This document shows, piece by piece, positions 14,865-23,083 of a DNA stretch of 37,943 nt. The notes beneath the pieces were generated by a model. It worked only from the letters and a program-made list of their open reading frames with translations, was not told the origin of the DNA and ran no database searches. Within the stretch, counting starts at the first letter, position 1, and every line of letters begins with the position of its first letter. A program made the position numbers and the translations under genes. Origin of the DNA: a virus; the IMG/VR virus record IMGVR_UViG_3300003322_000744, positions 1 to 37,943 of that record, one strand, 5' to 3'.

Positions 14865-15134
14865 ATGGACCCGCAGTTGTCTTATGTTCGTCTGCTGATC
14901 GGTGACAATTCCCGCACCGATCCGTTTTACACCGACGCGCAGATCAAACGGGCTGCACAAATCAGTCCAGCGCGCGCACCGTTCCCGTTAGCGCTTCGCA
15001 TTTCCGGCATCGTTGGTGCGATCCGCTATCCGGACCTAAACCCGCCGAACGAAGCAGAACTTTCGCTTGCGGCACTAACCGATGATCAGTTGGCCGCTCT
15101 CACAGATGCGGAACTGGCGTCTATGGTGAACTGA
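14865..15134 (+). CDS. Short head-tail-adaptor-like protein
   Basis: 89 residues. The opening SYVRLLIGDNSRTDPFYTDA resembles the DHPRLLIGDTVDSGHIFEDE of the adaptor at 21469; both share RLLIGD, F-x-D and a following Ile/Ala helix. The C terminus is an Ala/Leu/Asp/Glu helical tail. It may be a shortened paralogue of the adaptor or a neck component in its own right. The fibre gene begins immediately after its stop. Confidence 0.55.
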   Translation: MDPQLSYVRLLIGDNSRTDPFYTDAQIKRAAQISPARAPFPLALRISGIVGAIRYPDLNPPNEAELSLAALTDDQLAALTDAELASMVN

Positions 15135-16931
15135 ATGAAACCCACGCGACAAGCGCCCATCTTCATGGTCATCGCCACATTGGTGTTTATCGGATCCTGC
15201 TTCATGATGTTCGGCCAATGGTCCGACTTCACTCCAGCGACAAAGTCCACGACGCTGATCAATGCGATGAATAGTAAGCCGGCGATTCAATCCGGAACAG
15301 GAACGCCGGGCGGGTCCTGCACTGCAGGGAAAGACTTCTACATCAAGACGTCGCCATCGCCGGGTACGCTCTACGCTTGTGGATCTGGCGGCACGTGGTT
15401 TGCAGTCAGTGGCGCCGGTCCAACAGGCGCAACTGGCACGGCCGGCAGCAATGGATCCGATGGTGCCGTAGGCGCAACTGGAGCGACTGGTTTGACGGGT
15501 TCGACAGGCGCGACCGGGGTTACTGGTTCTGTCGGCGCAACAGGAGCTACTGGAGTTACTGGTTCCGTCGGCGCAACAGGTGCTACTGGCGCGACGGGCC
15601 CAACGCTGTCTGGATTGACTACCAACGCTATCATTGCGGCGGCAAGTAGCACCACGGCGGCCACTCCATGCACAGGCTGCACGCTCGACAGCGCGGGGCT
15701 GTTCACTCATGCTGGTCGCTATGTCAACACGCAGAATGGTGCGCTCTCGGCACCTAGCATCACCGGGACAGGCACCTGGATCACCGGCGGCACGGCAACA
15801 ACGACAAAGCCTTATCTTTTGGTTGAGCCATCTGGAGCAACGTCGACAAATTGGTCAACGAACGGCACAGGTCTAGGAGTTAATGGCCCTTCTGGATTCA
15901 CCGGAAGTCTACTAGATGTGCAACTCAATGGGGGTGCGCGATTCTCTGTCAGTAGCGCAGGAGTCGTAACGAGTGGCGGTTCGATTACATCCGGTGGCAG
16001 CTTAACTATGGCATCTGCGAATACCTTACAATGGACAAGCAGAGCAAAGATACAAAGCCCATCGGATGGTGTATTGTTTTTGCAAAACAATGCGGGAACT
16101 GATTTTACCCGTTTACAATTCGGCGGCACAACCTCGTCCTTTCCATCGCTGAAACGGAATTCCGCAGCGCTGGCCGTGCGTCTTGCCGATGACTCAGCGG
16201 ATGCTGATCTCACTACAGCCGGTTTAACAGTGAGTGGGGTTGCAACACACACTGTCAACGGGGCGCTTTCTGCACCCGGCATCACTGCTACCGGGACATG
16301 GATCACAGGCGGCACGGCAACTACAACCAAACCGTATACGCTCATTGAGCCTTCAGGAGCGACATCGGCCAACTGGAGCACGAACGGAACGGGCCTCGGC
16401 GTAAATGCGGCCTCTGGATTCACCGGCAATCTATTCGATTTGCAGCTAAATGGCGCGGCGCGTTTTGCGATTGCATCGAATGGTGTCGTCACTTCCACTA
16501 GCACGTTCAACACAGGCGCTCTTGTTTCGAGCGGGAGTCTGAGCGCGTCCAGCACATCGGTGATGAATTGGAGTAGCCGCGCGCGGATGGCCTCGCCTGC
16601 AGATAAAGTTTGGACCGTTACTGATAACGGCAGCACCAACCTGGTGCGCTTCCAGACCGGCGCTTCCACGATTGCTTCGGGCTTCGGGACATCGCCCTCG
16701 ATTGCAGGCAGCGATACGGGCGGGCGCGTAACGGTCGGCACTGGCGGCTTGGCGAATTCAGGCGTTATCAATTTCGCAACGACTTGGAGCAACGCTCCGG
16801 CGTGTGTCGCGAACAATGAAACGACGCAACTGGTAGCATTCGCCACTGCCACCACGACGCAACTCACGATTGCGAGCACCACGGCTTTCGGCGCCGGCGA
16901 CAAGTTAACTTGGCACTGCACCGGATATTAA
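15135..16931 (+). CDS. Collagen-like fibre or surface protein with N-terminal lipoprotein-like signal
   Basis: 598 residues. Residues 1-22 look like a lipoprotein signal: basic start (KPTRQ), hydrophobic stretch, and a lipobox-like IGSC. Residues about 95-157 are 21 Gly-x-y triplets, mostly ending in Thr (GAT, GVT, GST). The rest is beta-rich, with two copies of a block of about 85 residues (starting near 201 and 375) opening NGALSAP and containing [15 protein letters not shown]. The C terminus ([10 protein letters not shown], then KLTWHCTGY) resembles phage fibre tips. It would be a trimeric fibre exposed on virion or cell surface. A membrane-anchored signal is odd for a virion fibre. Its Thr-rich collagen part is a candidate substrate for the island's glycosyltransferases. 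Confidence 0.75.
   Translation: MKPTRQAPIFMVIATLVFIGSCFMMFGQWSDFTPATKSTTLINAMNSKPAIQSGTGTPGGSCTAGKDFYIKTSPSPGTLYACGSGGTWFAVSGAGPTGATGTAGSNGSDGAVGATGATGLTGSTGATGVTGSVGATGATGVTGSVGATGATGATGPTLSGLTTNAIIAAASSTTAATPCTGCTLDSAGLFTHAGRYVNTQNGALSAPSITGTGTWITGGTATTTKPYLLVEPSGATSTNWSTNGTGLGVNGPSGFTGSLLDVQLNGGARFSVSSAGVVTSGGSITSGGSLTMASANTLQWTSRAKIQSPSDGVLFLQNNAGTDFTRLQFGGTTSSFPSLKRNSAALAVRLADDSADADLTTAGLTVSGVATHTVNGALSAPGITATGTWITGGTATTTKPYTLIEPSGATSANWSTNGTGLGVNAASGFTGNLFDLQLNGAARFAIASNGVVTSTSTFNTGALVSSGSLSASSTSVMNWSSRARMASPADKVWTVTDNGSTNLVRFQTGASTIASGFGTSPSIAGSDTGGRVTVGTGGLANSGVINFATTWSNAPACVANNETTQLVAFATATTTQLTIASTTAFGAGDKLTWHCTGY
15519..15590 (+). repeat. 36-base direct repeat in the collagen-like region
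   Basis: Two adjacent near-identical 36-base units (15519-15554 and 15555-15590), opening GTTACTGGTTC and encoding four Gly-x-y triplets each. Such units can expand or contract by slippage and change stalk length. Confidence 0.8.
15735..16500 (+). repeat. Diverged in-gene duplication, 522-base offset
   Basis: The block from about 15735 recurs from about 16257, with clear protein identity ([15 protein letters not shown], then [12 protein letters not shown], then SGFTG) over about 85 codons. The DNA is diverged, so the duplication is old. Confidence 0.75.
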
Positions 16932-16937
16932 AATCGA

Positions 16938-17498
16938 GTGGCGACCAGACCCCAACTCGCCGTTTGCGGGCTTGCCCTTGTGGCGCTGATCGCCAGCGTG
17001 ATGAATTCGCAGACGCAGACCGTCTCGATCAACGCTGGTGACCTTACAAGCCCCGGGATCATCGGCGTGATTCCGGGCCCGGGCGGTCGGCTGAAATTCA
17101 AAGTGGTCCCGCTATCGGGACTGACCTTTGATTCCGCGACCGGCACACTGATCGGCGGCGTTGGATCGGCCGGTCCGAGCGGGCCGACAGGACCAGCAGG
17201 AGGGCCGACCGGACCGAGCGGCCCGCAGGGACCGCCGGGCGCCGATGGATTGGCAGGAGTGGCCGGACCGCCAGGCGCTACCGGACCCGCAGGGGCACAG
17301 GGCGCAACCGGCACCAGCGGACCTTCTGGCGCGACCGGCGCACCGATCAGCTTCAATCTTCTCTACGCCGGGCAAAGCGGAGCGGGAGTGCCGTCGGGGC
17401 AATGTACGCCGACCGCAAGCGGGACGTTCTATATGGACACCGCGGGCTCGGTGCTGTATTGGTGTGACCAAGTCAATCATTGGAAACTGGTGCAATGA
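16938..17498 (+). CDS. Second collagen-like protein with N-terminal signal/anchor
   Basis: 186 residues, GTG start. The first 25 residues ([14 protein letters not shown]) are a signal peptide or membrane anchor. Residues about 77-137 are Gly-x-y repeats richer in Pro ([20 protein letters not shown]) with one extra-Gly interruption. The C terminus ([21 protein letters not shown]) is a short beta domain, possibly the trimer-forming or binding head. It follows the larger collagen-like gene after 6 bases without a Shine-Dalgarno; TATTAA at 16926-16931 ends 6 bases before the GTG. The next gene starts inside its stop. Confidence 0.75.
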   Translation: MATRPQLAVCGLALVALIASVMNSQTQTVSINAGDLTSPGIIGVIPGPGGRLKFKVVPLSGLTFDSATGTLIGGVGSAGPSGPTGPAGGPTGPSGPQGPPGADGLAGVAGPPGATGPAGAQGATGTSGPSGATGAPISFNLLYAGQSGAGVPSGQCTPTASGTFYMDTAGSVLYWCDQVNHWKLVQ

Positions 17499-17794
17499 AG
17501 CGTGCGGTCTCGCTGGCTGAATTTAGGCGGTTGTATCAGGCGGGCATTCCGCAGACACAGATCGCGCAACGGCTGGGCGTCTCCCAGAATTGGACGCATC
17601 GGATGGCGGAACAGCTAGGCCTCGAGCGGCCATACCCTTCGCAGCGTGTGTGTAGGGTGTGCGGGGAACCGGTGTGGAAGCGGCGCACAGGGAAAATCGG
17701 CAAAGACGGCGAGGCTAAGATTGCCGGTACGCGCTGCTTGACCCATCAGCTCGAATATGAGCGGGAATGCCGTCGACGCTCGGCCCAGAAATAG
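17495..17794 (+). CDS. HTH plus zinc-ribbon protein
   Basis: 99 residues. The N-terminal helix-turn-helix is LAEFRRLYQAGIPQTQIAQR then LGVSQNWTHRMAEQLGL. Residues about 51-77 hold CRVCGEPVWKRR and a later Cys (RCLTHQLEYERECRRRS), giving a probable zinc site. It is likely DNA-binding, perhaps regulating nearby structural genes or acting as an HNH-like remnant. It starts in an ATGA overlap and converges with the minus-strand gene 2 bases away. Confidence 0.7.
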   Translation: MKRAVSLAEFRRLYQAGIPQTQIAQRLGVSQNWTHRMAEQLGLERPYPSQRVCRVCGEPVWKRRTGKIGKDGEAKIAGTRCLTHQLEYERECRRRSAQK

Positions 17795-17796
17795 GC

Positions 17797-18087
17797 TTAC
17801 AACGGACTGTTTGCTGCCGGTCCTTTGCACGTTCGAATGGTGGCAGCGATCTCTGCGCCGGTGAAGGATCCGGACGTTCCATACTCCGCAAAGCGCTGCG
17901 CCAGGTACTCTCGCATCGCGGAGACGCCATTCGCAAAACCCTTCGATTCATTCATTTGCTTTTTGGTGCCTTCGTATTCGCGCTGGTATTTCGCGCGACA
18001 GGCCTTGCACCAGTTTGGCGACCCTTCACGGTCCAATGGTGCTTGACATTTTGAGCAGAGTGCGACGGTTTCGGTAGCAGGGGCCAT
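17797..18087 (-). CDS. Small zinc-ribbon protein
   Basis: 96 residues. Four Cys in LCSKCQAPLDREGSPNWCKACRAKYQ form a treble-clef or zinc-ribbon-like site near the N terminus; then a charged linker and an AMREYLAQRFAEYG helix. Similar Cys patterns open many phage and HNH-associated proteins. It is one of only three minus-strand genes, with a good promoter (GTGAAA, 17 bases, TACAAT) ending 6 bases before the ATG. It diverges from the capsid operon, so it could control it. Function unproven. Confidence 0.7.
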   Translation of the reverse strand: MAPATETVALCSKCQAPLDREGSPNWCKACRAKYQREYEGTKKQMNESKGFANGVSAMREYLAQRFAEYGTSGSFTGAEIAATIRTCKGPAANSPL

Positions 18088-18093
18088 GGACGT

Positions 18094-18122
18094 ATTGTAG
18101 GCCGATTTACTAAACTTTTCAC
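18094..18122 (-). promoter_or_regulatory. Promoter of the minus-strand zinc-ribbon gene
   Basis: On the minus strand GTGAAA (18122-18117), a 17-base spacer, TACAAT (18099-18094), then 6 bases to the ATG at 18087. No Shine-Dalgarno. It is divergent to the capsid promoter about 33 bases away. Confidence 0.65.
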
Positions 18123-18131
18123 GCCATTCCT

Positions 18132-18160
18132 TTCAATCAGATGCGGTTGCAGGTTATATT
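18132..18160 (+). promoter_or_regulatory. Promoter of the capsid operon
   Basis: TTCAAT at 18132-18137, a 17-base spacer, and TATATT at 18155-18160. The GTG start at 18170 follows after 9 bases, so the leader would be about 2 bases. No Shine-Dalgarno. Confidence 0.55.
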
Positions 18161-18169
18161 TCCGCCAAG

Positions 18170-19654
18170 GTGCCACCCAAAACAAAGACCGGTAAGTCTG
18201 TTCTGACGGCAGCATATGCGGCGCTCGCGTTGCACATCCAGGAAGCCGCCGCTGGTATGTCGGACCAGGACAAACGGTCCCGGCTGTCGAACGCACTGCG
18301 GGAGATTTTCCGCGGCAGTGACGAGTGGGTGTATCTGATCGACGTGTTTGGCGATGATAAGTCCGGTGATCTGATTTACTCCGGAGGAAGTTTCGGCCTC
18401 AAGAAAGCGCCGTACACCATCGCTGAGAGTAAGGTCACGATCGACACGGCGGCGGCGGTCAACGTGTACCCGCTGACCACTTACCACGAAGAGAACGTTT
18501 CTACAGTGGAAGCTGGTCGGCGCAATTCCGCATCGGACCTGAAACAAATTCAGTCGATCCATGATGCCTCGAGCATGTTGGGTGCGGAGTGCATGGCCAA
18601 GGAAGCGCACAAGCCGAAGCCAGCGGCAACCACCGGTTCGATCCAGTTGATGGAAGGCGTAGCAACCCTCGAGCCGATCGTGCTCAAGGAAGCGCGCGCC
18701 GATTATGAAATCAAACTGATCGCGCCAGGCAAGGGCAGCAGCGCGGTGTACCCGAAGGAAGTTCTGCAGCGCGATGGTCCGAAGGTTTTCACGAAGAGCA
18801 CGCACGTTTACATGAACCACCCGACCGCGATGGAAGAAGCCACGAGGCCGGAAGGGAATGTGTACAACCTTGCTGGCGTGTTGACCACCGATGCGGTTTA
18901 TCACGAGTCGCATCCAAAGGGCGAAGGTCTGTACGCCAGGATGAAGGTTTTTGCCGACCATGCGGATCTGGTGGAAGACAAAGCGCCGCACGTGGGCATG
19001 TCGATTCGCGCATCGGGAGTGGCGGAAGCGGGCGTCAAGCGTGATGGCCTGCCGGTACTGAAGGAATTGCTGTCCGCAGAATCGGTCGATGTGGTAACGC
19101 GCGCCGGCGCTGGCGGAATGATTTTGACCGAGGCGGCGGTACCGCCAAATTCAACCGAAGGAGGCGCGACCGACATGGACGCTGCCGAACTGAAAAAGCT
19201 GCAGGAGGGGCTGGCCGCGGCGCAAGTCGTGAACAAGCAACTTCTGGAGCGCGCGCTCCGTGGGGATGCGCGCGAGGAGGCAGCCCGTATCCTGAAGGGG
19301 GTTACCCTCATCGAGGCTGCCAAAGAGCGCGTGATCGAGTCCGTTCTTCGCGGCGCGATCCCGCAAACGGAAGCTGGCGCACTGGATACCGTCAAGTTTA
19401 AAGAGACGGTGGAAGCGGCAGCCAAGGCGGAAGGTGCCTATGTGGCATCGCTGATCGGTTCCGGACAGGTCCGCGGGTTGGGCGTTGTGCAGCCGCAAGC
19501 AGTGGATCCCAAGGAAGCGGCTGCGAAGGCGCAGCAGGCTGCAGACGATCGCAAAGCCCTGCGCGAGTCGGCAATCAAGACGTATATCGATCTTGGACTG
19601 CCGAAGGCGGCAGCGGAAGCGGCGGCGGACCGCAGCATCGGGGAGGCAGCCTAA
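18170..19654 (+). CDS. Capsid maturation protease fused to scaffold
   Basis: 494 residues, GTG start. The middle (about 195-310) matches phage prohead proteases: VYPKEVLQRDG, THVYMNHPT near residue 214, EGNVYNLAGVLTTDAVY, GMSIRASGVAE near 275, and SAESVDVVTRAGAGGMIL near 305. The His in NHP and Ser in MSIRA are the likely catalytic pair. Residues about 330-494 are an Ala/Glu/Lys coiled-coil typical of scaffolds cut away after assembly. The N-terminal 180 residues are an extra domain I do not recognise. It begins the operon with the decoration-like and capsid genes. Confidence 0.85.
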   Translation: MPPKTKTGKSVLTAAYAALALHIQEAAAGMSDQDKRSRLSNALREIFRGSDEWVYLIDVFGDDKSGDLIYSGGSFGLKKAPYTIAESKVTIDTAAAVNVYPLTTYHEENVSTVEAGRRNSASDLKQIQSIHDASSMLGAECMAKEAHKPKPAATTGSIQLMEGVATLEPIVLKEARADYEIKLIAPGKGSSAVYPKEVLQRDGPKVFTKSTHVYMNHPTAMEEATRPEGNVYNLAGVLTTDAVYHESHPKGEGLYARMKVFADHADLVEDKAPHVGMSIRASGVAEAGVKRDGLPVLKELLSAESVDVVTRAGAGGMILTEAAVPPNSTEGGATDMDAAELKKLQEGLAAAQVVNKQLLERALRGDAREEAARILKGVTLIEAAKERVIESVLRGAIPQTEAGALDTVKFKETVEAAAKAEGAYVASLIGSGQVRGLGVVQPQAVDPKEAAAKAQQAADDRKALRESAIKTYIDLGLPKAAAEAAADRSIGEAA

Positions 19655-20055
19655 TGCTAAATGAAATCCGCAATGATCGGCCGGCGAATGCGCGGCCGTA
19701 TCGCTGTCCTACGACAGTGAAAGCCGGCGACCTGGTCCTTGTCGGCGCGCAGCCCGCGGTTGCAGTGGACGATTACAACCCTCGAACTGGAGGGACTGTA
19801 TTCCGTCTGACCGGTACCTACGAATTTAGTGTGGTCGCCGGCACTCAAGTCTCGCCACTTGTGGGCAGCGCACTCAATCAGGGCGAACGCATTTACGGCG
19901 CCGGCGGCGTTCTGGATTCGGACACCAACGTCACCACCGATTTGACGCTGTCCAAGGACGATAGCGGCGTTCTCATCGGCACGTATGACGATTGGGATAG
20001 TATCGCCTCAGGCGTGACAGGAACTGCGCGGGTCAAACTTTCGGAGGAGTCGTAG
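19654..20055 (+). CDS. DUF2190-like capsid decoration protein
   Basis: 133 residues, beta-rich: VKAGDLVLVGAQPAVAVDDY, then RLTGTYEFSVVAGTQVSPLV, and a closing KLSEES. The 'control release from a value of 1' pattern of DUF2190 proteins, found between protease and major capsid genes, fits. It is thought to decorate the capsid surface. It starts in a one-base overlap with the protease stop. Confidence 0.75.
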   Translation: MLNEIRNDRPANARPYRCPTTVKAGDLVLVGAQPAVAVDDYNPRTGGTVFRLTGTYEFSVVAGTQVSPLVGSALNQGERIYGAGGVLDSDTNVTTDLTLSKDDSGVLIGTYDDWDSIASGVTGTARVKLSEES

Positions 20056-20057
20056 TC

Positions 20058-21356
20058 ATGAAAATTACCGAATTCTCCCGCGTGGGAACCTTCGATGGCG
20101 GTGATCGCGCTGGCCTCATTGCGCATATGGCCGCCGAGGGCTTTTTCCAAAAGGAGCGCGAGGCAAACGCTCTTCGCGAACGGCGCGTGCTGGATATCGC
20201 GCGGCTGTTTGCCGACGTCATGCAGGGACGGCAGGATCCGTCGATGCTTCGGGAATGCTTGAACCCCAAGCATCCGTACATCCTGCAGGAGGTTGGACGG
20301 CTATATCCCAGCCTGGCACTGACGGAAACGATGTCGGTCACGGATTTCGGCGAGTATCTCACGGTGGACGTGCTCGACCGGATGCTGTACGGCTATTACA
20401 CGCTGGCGGCAATTCCAAACAAGGCGCTGGTCAAGACCGTGCCTTTGACCAGTTTCCGGCCGGTCAAGCGGTTGATGGTCGACGGAGCGGTCAAGCGCTT
20501 TCGCCGCGCCATGAATCCGGCAGAACCGCCCGAGGAGCGTGCGCTCATTCCTCGCCCGCCGGTTACCTACGAACCGGACCTGTTCCAGGGAATGATGTCC
20601 GTGAACTGGCGCGCGATCGTGAACGACGATTACGGCATTTTCAACGACATGCTGCAGCGCTTGGCGGCCTCCTGGAACCTCACGCTGTGGTACGCGATCA
20701 CGGAGATGTACGTTGACGCCAATGGCCCGCATGCGTCGCTTTACAACGAGGCCAACGAGAACCTGATTATTCAGGCCAATGGCGCGTCGACCGACAACCC
20801 GCCGCTTGATTTTCAGGGACTGATCGATGCGCAGACTGTGCTTGGTCTGAAGCGCGACGTCGATGGCAATCCGTTCAACCTGACCGGGACGCTGTATCTC
20901 TGGTACGGGCCGGCACTGGCCATGACCGCAAAAGCGCTCCTGAGCGCATTGCGCGCGGATATTTCGGTTGGCGGCGGCACGGTTAATTCCGATGGCTTCC
21001 CGAGCCAGCGGCTGTCGGTCAACCCCAATTACGTAACGGGCTCTTTGACGCCGATCGAGGATAAACTGATCCCGGTCGTCTGCACAGACCCTGCCGTGAA
21101 ACACAAGATGTGGGGGTTGACTTACGACCCCAATTCCCAAGTTCGCCCGTCCATCGAATTCGGCATGTTGCGCGGCTTTACAACGCCTCAACTGTTCCAG
21201 CGGGCGCCGAACACCATGCGCGTTGGTGGCGGCATCGACCCGACCCTTGGCGACTTCCTGACGATGGATTTGGACTACAAGGCTATCGCTATCTTCGGCG
21301 GCGCACAGGTGGACGGCCGCTCGACGGTAGCATCCAAGGGAACCGGGGAGGCATAG
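20058..21356 (+). CDS. Major capsid protein (Mu-type HK97 fold)
   Basis: 432 residues. It assembles the icosahedral shell. Supporting features: an N-terminal helical arm, TMSVTDFGEYLTVDVLDRM at about residue 90, LVKTVPLTSFRPVKR, YEPDLFQGMMSVNWRAIVND, and a C-terminal FGMLRGFTTPQLFQRAPNTM then FLTMDLDYKAIAIFGG typical of Mu gpT-like capsids. Position directly after protease/scaffold and decoration-like genes is canonical. GGAGGAG at 20043-20049 is a strong Shine-Dalgarno, in keeping with high expression. A terminator follows its stop. Confidence 0.9.
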   Translation: MKITEFSRVGTFDGGDRAGLIAHMAAEGFFQKEREANALRERRVLDIARLFADVMQGRQDPSMLRECLNPKHPYILQEVGRLYPSLALTETMSVTDFGEYLTVDVLDRMLYGYYTLAAIPNKALVKTVPLTSFRPVKRLMVDGAVKRFRRAMNPAEPPEERALIPRPPVTYEPDLFQGMMSVNWRAIVNDDYGIFNDMLQRLAASWNLTLWYAITEMYVDANGPHASLYNEANENLIIQANGASTDNPPLDFQGLIDAQTVLGLKRDVDGNPFNLTGTLYLWYGPALAMTAKALLSALRADISVGGGTVNSDGFPSQRLSVNPNYVTGSLTPIEDKLIPVVCTDPAVKHKMWGLTYDPNSQVRPSIEFGMLRGFTTPQLFQRAPNTMRVGGGIDPTLGDFLTMDLDYKAIAIFGGAQVDGRSTVASKGTGEA

Positions 21357-21395
21357 GCTTTTCTCCGTCAAAGTTGAATTCGGTTCTCCGAACTT

Positions 21396-21454
21396 GGCCG
21401 CGCTGGGCGATGGTAATCTCGGGAGAGGTGGCTGTCAGCAGCGCGGCCTTTTTT
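21396..21454 (+). terminator. Rho-independent terminator after the major capsid gene
   Basis: GGCCGCGCTG at 21396-21405 pairs perfectly with CAGCGCGGCC at 21439-21448 and is followed by TTTTTT. The 33-base loop is long and may fold internally. It lies 40 bases past the capsid stop and would lower tail-gene expression relative to capsid. Confidence 0.85.
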
Positions 21455-21468
21455 CAGGTAACAGCAAA

Positions 21469-21852
21469 ATGTTCTCTTATAGCAGCGGCGCGAACCCCCC
21501 GATCGATCATCCTCGTTTGTTAATTGGCGACACGGTCGACAGCGGGCACATCTTTGAAGATGAAGAAATTCAGGCCGCGTCCACCATCGCCACTGGCACC
21601 GGGACTGTTTCGTACTTACGCACCGCGTCAATTTTGCTCGACGCGCTGGCTGCGAACCGGTCCAGGCTGAGGCTCACAAGGTTGCTCGATGCGTCTCTGG
21701 ATCCGATCTCGTCGGCACAGGCGCTGCGAGATCAGGCGAAGGCATACCGGGAAATCGACGACGACTCTTTGGCCGTTGTCATCATTCGAAGGTGTGAGTC
21801 GATCGAGGAACTGCTAATCCGGCGAGCGTTAATGGCGCCCGCCGGAATTTAG
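21469..21852 (+). CDS. Head-tail adaptor
   Basis: 127 residues. The N terminus PIDHPRLLIGDTVDSGHIFE then DEEIQAASTIA is typical of gp6-like adaptors that bind under the portal; the rest is helical (SILLDALAANRSRLRLTRL). It starts after the capsid terminator. AGG lies 10 bases upstream, weak. Compare the short gene at 14865, which shares the opening motif. Confidence 0.78.
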   Translation: MFSYSSGANPPIDHPRLLIGDTVDSGHIFEDEEIQAASTIATGTGTVSYLRTASILLDALAANRSRLRLTRLLDASLDPISSAQALRDQAKAYREIDDDSLAVVIIRRCESIEELLIRRALMAPAGI

Positions 21853-22115
21853 GAGATGAGGGAGTGACGTCGGCCATGGAACATGAGACCAAAGCCGGTG
21901 CATAGCTGGCCGATCTGCCATTCGGTAACAACCTGGTTCTGATGAACAAGTTGCCAGCAAGTGACAGCCACAAGCGTACAGCCGGCGCACAGGCTGGTAA
22001 GCGAGAGCAGTCGTTGACGCTTGTGTTTTCGGGGCATGAGTGATTCAAATTTCACCCGAACAGGCAGGTTTGACAATGCTCACTCTGGAGAGCGGCGTTT
22101 AGAGAGTACCGAGTT

Positions 22116-22496
22116 ATGAATCAAACGATATGGGAAGCAGAGGACGTCGTTCAGGAGATGCGCCGCAGCGGTCTGCTGACATCCTTGTGCACCATTTCGC
22201 GCTCGCCAGAGGTTTCCAACGATGCTGGTGCGCCGTACCCGTTAGCACCTTATGAGCAACTGGATGGCCACGTTGACATCGAGTGCATCAAAGCGTCGCT
22301 GGCCGATAGTGAGGAGAAGGCGACGCCTGAGGTGCTGACCCGCAACCTCTGGCAAACCATTCTTGCTGGCTATTTCCCTGAGATCACTACCCGCGATCGC
22401 GCAACCGTCGACGGAATCACTTACGATATCGTAGGTGTGGATGCTGATTCACAGCGGGTGATGACGCGTCTAACTCTCCAACGGTCCCAGGTGTAG
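22116..22496 (+). CDS. Head-closure/connector protein
   Basis: 126 residues. N-terminal helical part, then beta strands (HVDIECIKASLAD; then GYFPEITTRDRATVDGITYD and VVMTRLTLQ-like end). The size, beta-rich C terminus and position between adaptor and tail terminator match neck proteins of the gpFII/gp16 type. Family-level similarity is modest, so the role rests partly on order. The 263-base gap before it holds no convincing gene. Confidence 0.65.
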   Translation: MNQTIWEAEDVVQEMRRSGLLTSLCTISRSPEVSNDAGAPYPLAPYEQLDGHVDIECIKASLADSEEKATPEVLTRNLWQTILAGYFPEITTRDRATVDGITYDIVGVDADSQRVMTRLTLQRSQV

Positions 22497-22498
22497 TT

Positions 22499-23083
22499 AT
22501 GCCGGAATTGACGGATGATCTTCGGGCGGAATACCAGCGGCTGTACAACTTGGCATATGTGCGGCCGGAATTCCGCGATGCCCTCGAACAAGCGGTGGCT
22601 AAGATTGCACGGTATCAGCTTCGTTACGAAGCGGTCAGTTCGCCGTCCCTGGTTCCGTGGCAATGGATCGGTTGCATCCACATGATGGAATCGGACTGCA
22701 ACTTTAGTTGCCATCTCCACAATGGCGATCCGCTTACCGCGCGCACCGTCCATGCGCCGGTTGGCCGGCCGCCGATGGGAGACCCGCCATTCTACTGGCA
22801 CACCAGCGCGCTCGATGCGCTTGTGTTGAAGGGGCTATATGGCCAGCAGAGCTGGGACACCCCAACTATGCTGTACCAAGCAGAACGCTGGAATGGATTT
22901 GGATACTACAACCGCCAGGTGCCATCGCCGTATCTGTGGGCCGGCTCTCAGCATTACGAGAAGGGCAAATACCGGAAGGACCACACCTGGGATCCGGACG
23001 CGGTTTCAAAGCAAATAGGCGTCGGGCTTCTCTTGAAGCGACTGTTGCAGCTCGCGCCCCCGGAACCGTTGGGGGTGACATGA
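22499..23083 (+). CDS. Lysozyme-like peptidoglycan hydrolase
   Basis: 194 residues. Hallmarks of a phage lysozyme family: CIHMMESDCNFSCHLHNGDP with the likely catalytic Glu at about residue 64, VHAPVGRPPMGDPPFYW, LYQAERWNGFGYYN, PSPYLWAGSQHYEKGKY and AVSKQIGVGLLLKRL. It should cleave glycan strands. No signal peptide, so release would need a holin. Its site between the neck and tail-terminator genes hints at a virion-associated entry role as an alternative to lysis. It starts two bases after the previous stop and ends in an ATGA overlap. Confidence 0.85.
   Translation: MPELTDDLRAEYQRLYNLAYVRPEFRDALEQAVAKIARYQLRYEAVSSPSLVPWQWIGCIHMMESDCNFSCHLHNGDPLTARTVHAPVGRPPMGDPPFYWHTSALDALVLKGLYGQQSWDTPTMLYQAERWNGFGYYNRQVPSPYLWAGSQHYEKGKYRKDHTWDPDAVSKQIGVGLLLKRLLQLAPPEPLGVT

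Noticed and set aside
15812-16921. Long open frame (369 residues) on the minus strand
   Set aside because: It mirrors the low-complexity fibre gene; the product is Pro/Val-rich with no domain, no promoter and no ribosome site, so it is a shadow.
20301-21371. Long minus-strand open frame opposite the major capsid gene
   Set aside because: The + strand frame is a clear capsid protein with a strong ribosome site; the antisense product has no family look.
21849-22037. Minus-strand frame of 62 residues with one possible membrane helix
   Set aside because: It fills the gap before the connector gene but has no ribosome site, no good -10 and no recognised family; kept only as a possibility.
22070-22075. 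TTGACA, a perfect -35 consensus
   Set aside because: No -10-like hexamer lies at 15-19 bases, and the nearest start codon spacing does not match the other promoters.
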